A stretch of 64,000 bases of DNA from Sphingomonas sp. (GTDB taxonomy: Bacteria > Pseudomonadota > Alphaproteobacteria > Sphingomonadales > Sphingomonadaceae): assembly GCA_003248865.1 (NCBI GenBank), contig QFPK01000001.1, forward strand, positions 310,001 through 374,000, given 5' to 3'. This document shows, in pieces, positions 16,548 through 23,879 of the stretch; position 1 is the first letter of the stretch; the number at the start of each line of letters is the position of its first letter. The notes beneath the pieces are model-generated. The model worked only from the letters and a program-made list of their open reading frames with translations. It was not told the origin of the DNA and did not search any database. The translations under genes and the position numbers were made by a program.

Positions 16548-18389
16548 TTGAACGAAATCACCATCGTTTTCCTGATCATCATCGGTGCCGTCATCCTGTT
16601 TATCCAGAACAAGCTGCCGGTGGTGATCGTGGCGCTCGCCGTGCCGTTCGCGCTCTACATGACGAACGTGCTCTCTCTGCAGGAGGTGTTTTCCGGCTTC
16701 GGAGACCCGACCATCATCTTCATCGCGACGCTGTTCGTCGTTTCGGCCGGGCTGGAGGCGGCGGGGGTGACCGCATGGGTGGGCCAGAAGCTGATCCAAT
16801 GGTCCGGCAACGACAGCCGCTTCCGCCTGCTGGCCTTCATGATCCTGATCGTCGCCGTTCTCACCGCGATGATCTCGGTGAACGGGGCCGTTGCCGCGCT
16901 GCTGCCCGTGGTGGTGGTGATGGCGATCCGCACCGGCACCAAGACCTCTCAGCTGCTGATGCCGCTGGCGTTCGGGGCCCATTGCGGTTCGATGCTGGCG
17001 CTTTCCGGCACGCCCATTTCCGTCATCACCAACGATGCGCTGGCCGATGCGACGGGGGGCGAGATCTTCTCTTACTTCGAGTTCGCCTGGGTCGGCATTC
17101 CGCTGGTGCTGGGCGGCATCCTGATCATGTACCTGCTGGGGCCGAAGCTGCTGCCGCACACCCAGGGGCCGTCGCTGCCGGGCGACTTTTCGCGCCATGC
17201 CAGCACCCTGTCCGAGCAATATTTGCTGGACGGCCGCTTCTTCCGGCTGAAGCTCCGCGACGATTCGTCGCTGGTCGGCAGCCATGGCCGGACGCTGGAC
17301 CTGAGCGTCTATCCCGATCTGAGGCTGGTGCGGCTGAAAGACGCCGACGGCGCCCCGATGACGGAGGACCAGCCATTGCTGCCCGGGCAATCGCTGATCG
17401 TCTCCGGACCGGCCGAGGCGGTCGCGGCGCTGGCGCAGGACCGGTCGCTGGCGCTGATCGGCGCCTCCAAGACGGACGATGACAATATCGCCGAAACCGC
17501 CCCCATTGCGGACGCCTTCTTCAACCGCGCGTCGGGGCTGGCCGAAGTGGTGATCCCGCCGCGCTCCCGGCTGGTGGGCACCACCGCCTTTCCCGGCATG
17601 ACCGCAGGCGACGGCGAGCTTGTCGTGCTGGCCCATCATCGCGGCGGCGAAGCGTTGCCGCCGGGTGCGCAAAAGCTGGCGGCCGGCGACACGCTGCTGG
17701 TTCAGGGCGGATGGTCTGCGCTGGACCGGCATCTGGCGGACCCGGCCGTGCTGGTGGTGGACAGCCCCGCCGTGGTGCGCAAGCAGGCGGTGCCGATGGG
17801 CCTTGGCGCCAAGGCCGCCATCCTGATCCTGATCGCCATGGTGGGCATGCTGGCCTTCAACCTGGTGCAGCCGGCCATCGCGGGCCTGATTGCCGCAGGG
17901 GCCGTGATCCTGACCGGATTGCTGAAGGTGGAAGAGGCCTATCGCGCGATCAACTGGACGACGATCATCCTGGTGGGCGCGATGATGCCGCTTTCCACGG
18001 CCATGTTCCAGACGGGTGCGGCGCAGCTGCTGGCGGACAATCTGATCCTGCTGCTGGGGGATGCCGGGCCGACCGCGCTGCTGATCGGGTTGTTCATCAT
18101 CTCCGCGGTGCTGGGGCAGGTGATTTCGAACACGGCGACGGCGCTGATCGTGATCCCGATCGCGGTGCTGGCGGCCAAGGGGCTGGGCGTGAATGTGACG
18201 CCGGTTCTGATGAGCGTGAACGTCGCCTGCGCGGCGGCCTTCCTGACGCCAATCGCCACGCCGGTGAACCTGATGGTGATGGGTCCGGGCGGCTACAAGT
18301 TCACCGACTACTGGAAGCTGGGTGGCGTGATGATGCTGCTGTTTTTTGTGGTGGCGGTGTTCTGGGTGCCAGTGGTGTGGCCTTTCTGA
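16548..18389 (+). CDS. SLC13/DASS-family permease with two TrkA-C domains
   Basis: A 613-residue inner-membrane carrier of the divalent-anion:Na+ symporter superfamily. The N-terminal helices contain GDPTIIFIATLFVVSAGLE, and the C-terminal half repeats the fold (NWTTIILVGAMMPLSTAM, TPIATPVNLMVMGPGGY). Between the halves, about residues 220-400, lie two RCK_C/TrkA-C regulatory domains (SVYPDLRLVRL... and AFPGMTAGDGELVVLAHHR...). I chose the TTG start at 16548, six bases after GGGAGAGG; the frame is open 16 codons further. Substrate may be sulfate, dicarboxylate or another anion; not readable here. Confidence 0.88.
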   Translation: MNEITIVFLIIIGAVILFIQNKLPVVIVALAVPFALYMTNVLSLQEVFSGFGDPTIIFIATLFVVSAGLEAAGVTAWVGQKLIQWSGNDSRFRLLAFMILIVAVLTAMISVNGAVAALLPVVVVMAIRTGTKTSQLLMPLAFGAHCGSMLALSGTPISVITNDALADATGGEIFSYFEFAWVGIPLVLGGILIMYLLGPKLLPHTQGPSLPGDFSRHASTLSEQYLLDGRFFRLKLRDDSSLVGSHGRTLDLSVYPDLRLVRLKDADGAPMTEDQPLLPGQSLIVSGPAEAVAALAQDRSLALIGASKTDDDNIAETAPIADAFFNRASGLAEVVIPPRSRLVGTTAFPGMTAGDGELVVLAHHRGGEALPPGAQKLAAGDTLLVQGGWSALDRHLADPAVLVVDSPAVVRKQAVPMGLGAKAAILILIAMVGMLAFNLVQPAIAGLIAAGAVILTGLLKVEEAYRAINWTTIILVGAMMPLSTAMFQTGAAQLLADNLILLLGDAGPTALLIGLFIISAVLGQVISNTATALIVIPIAVLAAKGLGVNVTPVLMSVNVACAAAFLTPIATPVNLMVMGPGGYKFTDYWKLGGVMMLLFFVVAVFWVPVVWPF

Positions 18390-18461
18390 GACCATGAATG
18401 TCCATGATGGACTGTGAACAGCCGGCAGAGATGCGAAGGTATAGGCACGTAGGAAAGCGGT

Positions 18462-18878
18462 ATGAGTAATGGCAGATTTGGCTTTGGATTCGCATCTGGA
18501 ATCGGATTGTTCGCCGTCCTGATAGGTGGAGTGTTGTTAGCTGGTTGCCCTGCCTACAATGTTTACTCTCAGGAACAGGCAGGGCGCGCCCGCCTCGCCG
18601 AAGCACAGTCTTCCCGACAGATCGCGACGCTGGAAGCCAGAGCAAAGCTGGAAAGCGCAAAAGCGTTAGCGGATGCGGAAGTTATCCGGGCTGAGGGCGC
18701 GGCAAAAGCGAACCGCATCTTGCAAAACAGCCTTGGCGGGCCGGAAGGCTATCTTCGCTATCTCCAGATACAGGCACTGGATAGCAAAGATGCAGCCATC
18801 ATCTACGTTCCGACGGAAGGCGGGCTACCCGTGCTTGAAAGCCGTCGCCTCCCCAACTCGCCACGACCAAAAGAGTAG
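18462..18878 (+). CDS. Putative lipoprotein with Band-7-like tail
   Basis: A 138-residue protein with an N-terminal hydrophobic segment ending in a lipobox-like LLAGC, so probably a lipoprotein. The remainder is an Ala-rich amphipathic helix (RARLAEAQSSRQIATLEARA...ALADAEVIRAEGAAKANRI) followed by YLRYLQIQALDS and IIYVPTEGGLPVLE; this resembles the C-terminal part of SPFH/Band-7 proteins without the SPFH domain. Base composition is less GC-rich than its surroundings, and it lies beside a small HTH gene in a 750-base gap between conserved genes, suggesting acquisition by transfer. Phage-encoded proteins with this layout are known. Confidence 0.65.
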   Translation: MSNGRFGFGFASGIGLFAVLIGGVLLAGCPAYNVYSQEQAGRARLAEAQSSRQIATLEARAKLESAKALADAEVIRAEGAAKANRILQNSLGGPEGYLRYLQIQALDSKDAAIIYVPTEGGLPVLESRRLPNSPRPKE

Positions 18879-18900
18879 AGGGGCTGCAAACCAAGCTCAC

Positions 18901-19080
18901 TCACCGCAACTTGGCGATCTTCAGCCCTTCATCCCGCGCCTTGTCCTGAACTGACTCCTCGCTGCGGGTCAGGGCTTTGGCGATGGCCTTCAGGCCCATG
19001 CCCTTCGCGGCCAAAGTCCTGAGCTTGGCGAGTTCGTCCGGTTTCCATGGTTGGCGATGCCGCACGAAATCCTGTGCCAT
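18901..19080 (-). CDS. Small SANT/Myb-like helix-turn-helix protein
   Basis: A 59-residue ORF. The product reads MAQDFVRHRQPWKPDELAKL then LRTLAAKGMGLKAIAKAL and TRSEESVQDKARDEGLKI. The W-x-P-DE-LAKL start and the K-G-L-IAKAL-RSEESVQDKA helices fit a small Myb/GcrA-like DNA-binding fold. It is convergent with the lipoprotein gene (23 bases between stops) and upstream of hslU by 58 bases on the other side. Target unknown. The start ATG at 19080 is preceded by AAGGACGAAAATC, an acceptable ribosome site. Confidence 0.65.
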   Translation of the reverse strand: MAQDFVRHRQPWKPDELAKLRTLAAKGMGLKAIAKALTRSEESVQDKARDEGLKIAKLR

Positions 19081-19137
19081 GATTTTCGTCCTTTCGGAGC
19101 CGCCGCCTCCGCATGGGCGGAAGCGGCGGCCACCGGC

Positions 19138-20469
19138 CTAGAGTATGAACTTCGACAGATCATTGTCCCGCGCGATCGGGGCCAGTTGCTTTTCCACATA
19201 GGCGCCGTCCACGATCAGCGCACGGGTCTGGCCATCGGCTGCCTCGAAGCTCAGCTCCTCCAGCAGCTTTTCCATCACGGTCTGCAGGCGCCGGGCGCCG
19301 ATATTCTCGACGCGGTCGTTCACCTGCGCCGCGATGTCGGCAATCGCCTCGATGCCATCGGGCGTGAAGCTGAGGTCCACGCCTTCGGTGCCCATCAGCG
19401 CCACATATTGGCGCGTCAGCGAAGCCTCCGTGTCGGATAGGATGCGCACGAAATCCGCCTTAGAGAGGCCGCCCAGTTCCACCCGGATCGGCAGGCGGCC
19501 CTGCAGTTCGGGTAGCAGATCGGCCGGCTTCGCCACATGGAAGGCGCCGGATGCGATGAACAGGATATGATCCGTCTTCACCGGCCCATATTTGGTCGCG
19601 ACCGTGGTGCCCTCGATCAGCGGCAACAGGTCGCGCTGCACGCCTTCGCGGGAGACGGAGCCGCCGCGCACGTCGGAGACGGCGATCTTGTCGATCTCAT
19701 CCAGGAAGACGATGCCGTTGGCTTCCGCGTTCTTCACCGCCTCTCGCGTGAGGTCGTCGGTGTCGAGCCGCTTGTCGCTTTCCTCGTTGACCAGCAGTTC
19801 CCAGGCGTCTTCCACGGGCATCTTGCGCCGTTTGGTGCGCTTGGGGCCCATGCCCTTCAGCATCTCGCCGAGGTTGATCATCTGCATGCTGCCGGGCTGG
19901 CCGGGGATCTCGAACGGCATGCCGCCGCCGGCATCCTCCACCTCGATATCGACTTCCTTGCCCTTCAGCTGGCCGGCGAACACCCGATCGCGGAAGGCGA
20001 GGCGGGTCGCTTCGCTGGCGTCCTTGCCCACCAGCGCATCCAGCAACCGGTCCAGCGCGGCGGCTTCGGCGGCATCGCGCACATTCGCCCGCTTCAGGTC
20101 ACGCGTCAGGCGGATGGATTCCTCCACCAGATCGCGGATGATCGAATCCACGTCGCGGCCGACATAGCCGACTTCTGTGAATTTGGTGGCCTCGATCTTC
20201 AGGAAGGGGGCGTCCGCCAGCTTCGCCAGCCGGCGGGAGATTTCGGTTTTCCCGCAGCCCGTCGGCCCGATCATCAGGATGTTCTTTGGCGTCACTTCGT
20301 CGCGCAGTTCGGGCGGCAGTTGTTGCCGGCGCCAGCGATTGCGCAGCGCCACGGCCACCGCCTTCTTCGCGTCCCTCTGCCCGACGATGTGGCGATCCAG
20401 CGCCGCCACGATGGCCTTGGGTGTCAGCGCGTCGAAACCGGCGATTTCAGGGTTCATGATTGCATCCAT
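19138..20469 (-). CDS. hslU: HslU ATPase of the HslUV protease
   Basis: AAA+ unfoldase that feeds substrates to HslV. The 443-residue protein has Walker A GPTGCGKT (68-75), the GYVGRDV pore loop, Walker B GIVFLDEIDK, and the C-terminal VDGAYVEKQLAPIARDNDLSKFIL tail that docks into HslV. The intermediate I-domain is present. The start ATG at 20469 overlaps the hslV stop by one base (TGATG); a GTG three bases earlier is also possible. hslV-hslU is the standard operon order. Confidence 0.96.
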   Translation of the reverse strand: MDAIMNPEIAGFDALTPKAIVAALDRHIVGQRDAKKAVAVALRNRWRRQQLPPELRDEVTPKNILMIGPTGCGKTEISRRLAKLADAPFLKIEATKFTEVGYVGRDVDSIIRDLVEESIRLTRDLKRANVRDAAEAAALDRLLDALVGKDASEATRLAFRDRVFAGQLKGKEVDIEVEDAGGGMPFEIPGQPGSMQMINLGEMLKGMGPKRTKRRKMPVEDAWELLVNEESDKRLDTDDLTREAVKNAEANGIVFLDEIDKIAVSDVRGGSVSREGVQRDLLPLIEGTTVATKYGPVKTDHILFIASGAFHVAKPADLLPELQGRLPIRVELGGLSKADFVRILSDTEASLTRQYVALMGTEGVDLSFTPDGIEAIADIAAQVNDRVENIGARRLQTVMEKLLEELSFEAADGQTRALIVDGAYVEKQLAPIARDNDLSKFIL

Positions 20470-21011
20470 CACAGGGTTTCCACGGTCAGATTGTTGTTGG
20501 TGTAGACGCAGATGTCGGCCGCGATGCCCATCGCCTTGCGGGCGATGGCCTCGGCGTCGATGTCAGTGTCGATCAGGGCGCGGGCGGCCGACAGGGCGTA
20601 GTTGCCGCCCGAGCCGATGGCGGCGACGCCGTCATTGGGCTCCAGCACGTCCCCGGTGCCTGTCAGGATCAGCATGGTGGTCTCATCCGCCACGATCATC
20701 ATGGCCTCCAGCCGGCGCAGGTAGCGATCCTGCCGCCAGTCCTTCGCCAGCTCCACCGCCGCGCGGGTCAGCTGGCCCGGATAGCGTTCCAGCTTGGCTT
20801 CCAGCCGCTCGAACAGGGTGAAGGCGTCTGCGGTCGAACCCGCGAAGCCGCCCACCACCTTGCCGTCCGCGCCGAGGCGCCGCACCTTCTTCGCATTGGG
20901 CTTGATCACGGTCTGCCCCAGGCTCACCTGCCCGTCGCCTGCCACCACCGTGCGTCCATCCTTCTGCACGCCCAATATGGTCGTGCCGTGCCAGGTTGGA
21001 ATTTCACTCAT
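20469..21011 (-). CDS. hslV: HslV protease subunit
   Basis: Proteasome-related threonine peptidase. The 180-residue protein has a nine-residue leader (MSEIPTWHG) that should be removed to expose the catalytic Thr (TTILGV). Conserved VVAGDGQVSLGQTVIK, GFAGSTADAFTLFERLE, and AIGSGGNYAL follow. First gene of the hslVU operon; 153 bases from the divergent DUF2157 gene. Confidence 0.97.
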   Translation of the reverse strand: MSEIPTWHGTTILGVQKDGRTVVAGDGQVSLGQTVIKPNAKKVRRLGADGKVVGGFAGSTADAFTLFERLEAKLERYPGQLTRAAVELAKDWRQDRYLRRLEAMMIVADETTMLILTGTGDVLEPNDGVAAIGSGGNYALSAARALIDTDIDAEAIARKAMGIAADICVYTNNNLTVETL

Positions 21012-21164
21012 CAGGAAGTTCTGCCTTTCCGAAAGGCTCCGCGAAGTCAGCGAAGCCTGAACTCGGCAGATGTAGGAAGCCTGCCACCCGCATGAAAGGG
21101 CGGCACTGAAGGCCCCCCATTCCCGGGGCTTGCGCCCGCCCCGCCGAACGGGCACCTGTCTGCC

Positions 21165-22283
21165 ATGTCGCTCGACAGCCGTCTGAACGCCTGGGTAGAG
21201 GCAGGCCTTATCGACCTTGCCGCCGCAGAGCGAATCCGTGCCCATGAATCCTCCCAGCAGCGCCCGGTGCTGCGCTGGGCCATTGCCGGGCTTGGCCTGT
21301 TCGCCGTGGTGCTGGGAATCATCCTGCTCATTTCCGCCAACTGGGATCTGATCCCGCACGGGCTGAAGCTGGGCGGCCATATGGCGCTGCTGCTGGGCAC
21401 TGCTGCTGCCCACTGGCACTGGAAGCAGGCGGGCAAGCTGTGGCCTGCCGAAGGCGCGCTGTTCCTGTTCGCCGGGATGGTGCTGGCGGGAATCGCCCTG
21501 CAGTCGCAAGTCTATCAGCTCACCGGGCCGGCCTGGCACGCCCTGCTGCTGTGGCTGCTGCTGGCGGGGCCCGCCCTTCTGCTCTCCGGCGAAACGCGGC
21601 TGACGGGCCTCGCCTTCGCGGCCCTTGCCCTTGTCGGCCCCGCCGTGATGGCCATCTACACGATCGATGACGGTGGCCTCTGGCGGCTCGCGCAGGGAGG
21701 CGCGATGGCCGTTCCCACCCTTCTCGTCGCGCTGTCGCTGCTACTCAGCGAACGCGGCCCCGGCTTCCGGCTGGCGCTGCGCGAAACCGGCATCGTCACC
21801 CTGCTCGCCGGGGCCAGCATCGTGCATTTCGCCTGGGCCTCCCACATCACAGCCGCGCAGGCGGGCGACAATCTCGTGCGCCTGATCCCCGCCGCACTCG
21901 CCGCGATCGGCACGCTGGCGCTGGGCTGGCGCCGTGCCGAAATCCCGCGCGCCATCCTGCTGCCGCTGCTGATCGGCCCGCCGCTCGTCTTCGCGCTGGC
22001 GCTGGCCATCCCCCATCCAGACGGCATGGCCAGCCGCCTGATCGGAATCGCCATCTACATGGCGCTCTGGTCGGCACTCGCCCGCGCCGCCGCCGTTTCA
22101 GGATGGAACAGCTTGTTCGCCGTCGCCGTCGCGGCCATCGCGATGCGGATCTTCATCATCTACATCGAATTGTTCGGCTCGCTCGCCGCCACCGGCGGCG
22201 GGCTCGTCGCAGGGGGGCTTCTGCTGGTCGGCCTCAGCTGGCTGTGGCACCGGATCGTCAGCAAAAGGCAGCACCCGGCATGA
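21165..22283 (+). CDS. DUF2157 membrane protein
   Basis: A 372-residue integral membrane protein. The cytosolic start (LNAWVEAGLIDLAAAERIRAHE) and the following helix (LGLFAVVLGIILLISANWDLIP) are characteristic of DUF2157. About ten hydrophobic helices follow. The family has no established function. The gene overlaps the GDYXXLXY gene by four bases (ATGA), a pairing commonly seen for these two families. Confidence 0.85.
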   Translation: MSLDSRLNAWVEAGLIDLAAAERIRAHESSQQRPVLRWAIAGLGLFAVVLGIILLISANWDLIPHGLKLGGHMALLLGTAAAHWHWKQAGKLWPAEGALFLFAGMVLAGIALQSQVYQLTGPAWHALLLWLLLAGPALLLSGETRLTGLAFAALALVGPAVMAIYTIDDGGLWRLAQGGAMAVPTLLVALSLLLSERGPGFRLALRETGIVTLLAGASIVHFAWASHITAAQAGDNLVRLIPAALAAIGTLALGWRRAEIPRAILLPLLIGPPLVFALALAIPHPDGMASRLIGIAIYMALWSALARAAAVSGWNSLFAVAVAAIAMRIFIIYIELFGSLAATGGGLVAGGLLLVGLSWLWHRIVSKRQHPA

Positions 22284-22777
22284 AAGCCCATCCCGCGCTT
22301 CTGGCCGCCCTCGCCCTGCCCGCGCTCTGGCTGGCCGCCGGCATCTTCACCAACGAACGCGCCCTCTCCGCCGCGCCCGAATGGCGTATCCCGATCAGCG
22401 GCTACGACCCCCGCGACCCCTTGCGCGGCCAATATGTCCGCTTCACCTATGACTGGACTCTGCAAGGCGATCCCGCGCTCTGCACGGACCCCGCCCAATG
22501 CCGCCTCTGCCTCAGCCAGACAGGCGACACCGTGACGGCGACCGTCTCGCCCGTCCCCGCCAGCTGTCCCCATCCCGTGGACCTCAAGGCCTCCGGCATC
22601 GAGATGCGCACCGCGTTCGGGCCGACACTGGAAGCCCGCTTCACCAGCCGCATCTTCGTTTCGGAAACCAGTGCCCCGGCGCTGGAAGCCCAATTGCGCG
22701 AAGGACCGATGACCGTGGTCGCTGCCCTTGCGACGGATGGGCGGCTGGTGAACCGGCGGCTGGAGCCGAGCGGGTAG
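22280..22777 (+). CDS. GDYXXLXY-type protein
   Basis: A 165-residue protein with an N-terminal signal/anchor (LLAALALPALWLAAGIF). The mature part opens with the family pattern YDPRDPLRGQYVRFTYDW, the degenerate form of GDYxxLxY, and has a cysteine-rich stretch (CTDPAQCRLC). It is predicted to face the periplasm and to act with the DUF2157 protein, with which it overlaps. Function unknown. A copy of the intergenic repeat begins seven bases after its stop. Confidence 0.8.
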   Translation: MKAHPALLAALALPALWLAAGIFTNERALSAAPEWRIPISGYDPRDPLRGQYVRFTYDWTLQGDPALCTDPAQCRLCLSQTGDTVTATVSPVPASCPHPVDLKASGIEMRTAFGPTLEARFTSRIFVSETSAPALEAQLREGPMTVVAALATDGRLVNRRLEPSG

Positions 22778-22783
22778 CGTTGG

Positions 22784-23027
22784 GTTTTTTGCCTCCGGCG
22801 GGCAGGGAAATGATTTCCCTGCACCCTCGACATTGGCGTTGCGCGTTACTTTGATGTCGCACGCGTGACTTGGTTTGATTGCCTGCGGCGCTGGAACTTG
22901 CTGGCGCCGCAGGCAGTAAACTGATCCGCCAGCACAACCTCACCGAGTGACCTGGGAATGTGGGTGCAGGGAGCACGGCTCCCTGCCGGGTGGCGGGCAG
23001 AGCCCGCCCCGCCGGAGGCAAGAAAAC
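22784..23027 (+). repeat. Structured intergenic repeat, copy 2 (with terminal inverted repeats)
   Basis: Uninterrupted copy of the family at 7761. Modules in order: TTTTTTGCCTCCGGCGGGC, the GGGAAATGATTTCCC hairpin, a GCCTGCGGCGC ... GCGCCGCAGGC hairpin with a short loop, a GCAGGGAGCACGGCTCCCTGC hairpin, then GGCGGGCAGAGCCCGCC. Only this copy ends in GCCGGAGGCAAGAAAACC, an imperfect inverted repeat of its own start, which gives it MITE-like terminal repeats. It directly follows the GDYXXLXY gene. The rest of the gap to 23195 holds only the terminator at 23135. Confidence 0.88.
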
Positions 23028-23134
23028 CGGCGCGGTTCACTCCGTCACGATCCGTCACACACAGCGACGCACAACTGCGCTACACAGCCCGGATCGTCAC
23101 GACCGCCACCGTGGCCAGCGGTGGTTGGGCAGGG

Positions 23135-23167
23135 AGAGGCCGTCCGAAAGGACGGCCTCTTTCGTTT
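23135..23167 (+). terminator. Strong terminator-like hairpin upstream of DUF1275 gene
   Basis: Perfect 11-bp stem AGAGGCCGTCC / GGACGGCCTCT with a GAAA loop followed by TTCGTTT. It lies 29 bases before the DUF1275 start and 357 bases after the last plus-strand stop, with the repeat in between. Either it ends the DUF2157 operon after the repeat, or an unannotated small RNA ends here. Confidence 0.7.
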
Positions 23168-23195
23168 CGGGCGGCAGTGCCGCTAGAACATCCGC

Positions 23196-23864
23196 ATGCA
23201 GTCCCTGGAACGCCCTTCGCAGGCCCTTGCCGCCGGTCTCTCCGGGTTGGCGGGTTTCATCGATGCTGTCGGCTTTCTTGGGCTCGGCGGTTTTTTCGTG
23301 TCGTTCATGAGCGGGAACAGCACGCGGATGGGCGTGGGATTCGCCAGTGAGACAGCGGCGGCGGCTGTGGCGGGTTCGCTGGTTGCGGCGTTCGTGATCG
23401 GCGTGGCGTGCGGATCGATTGCGGCGCGCGTGGCGGGGCGGTGGCGCAAGCCGGCCGTGTTGCTGCTTGTGTCTTCGGCGCTGACGCTGGGGGCCTTGCT
23501 GTATCAGCCCGGGGCCATGCCCGGCGCGTTCCTGCTGGTGGCCTTCGCGATGGGGGCCGAGAATATGGTGTTCCAGCGCAACGGGGATGTCGCCTTCGGC
23601 CTGACCTATATGACGGGCACGCTGGTGAAGATCGGCAGCCGGCTGGCCGATGCGCTGTCGGGTGGCCCGCGCTGGCAATGGCTGCCCTGGCTGTTGCTGT
23701 GGGCGGGGCTTGTCGCAGGCGGCACGCTGGGGGCGCTTGCCTGGCTGCGCTTCGAGACGGGGGCGCTGTGGATCGCGGCGGGCTTCTCGACCTTGCTGAT
23801 GCTTGCCAGCGTTCCCCTCGTTCCGCAAAAGGTTGCGCAACAATCCCCTCAATCCCCGTTCTGA
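23196..23864 (+). CDS. DUF1275 (YoaK-type) membrane protein
   Basis: A 222-residue protein with about six membrane helices. The first (LAAGLSGLAGFIDAVGFLGLGGFFVSFMSGNSTRMG) contains the family's G-FIDA-GFL...F-SFMSGN signature. Later blocks GAENMVFQRNGDVAFGLTYMTGTLVKIG match as well. Function of the family is not established. The gene ends 15 bases before the S9 peptidase start, on the same strand. Confidence 0.85.
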   Translation: MQSLERPSQALAAGLSGLAGFIDAVGFLGLGGFFVSFMSGNSTRMGVGFASETAAAAVAGSLVAAFVIGVACGSIAARVAGRWRKPAVLLLVSSALTLGALLYQPGAMPGAFLLVAFAMGAENMVFQRNGDVAFGLTYMTGTLVKIGSRLADALSGGPRWQWLPWLLLWAGLVAGGTLGALAWLRFETGALWIAAGFSTLLMLASVPLVPQKVAQQSPQSPF

Positions 23865-23879
23865 TTGCGAAAGCCACGC

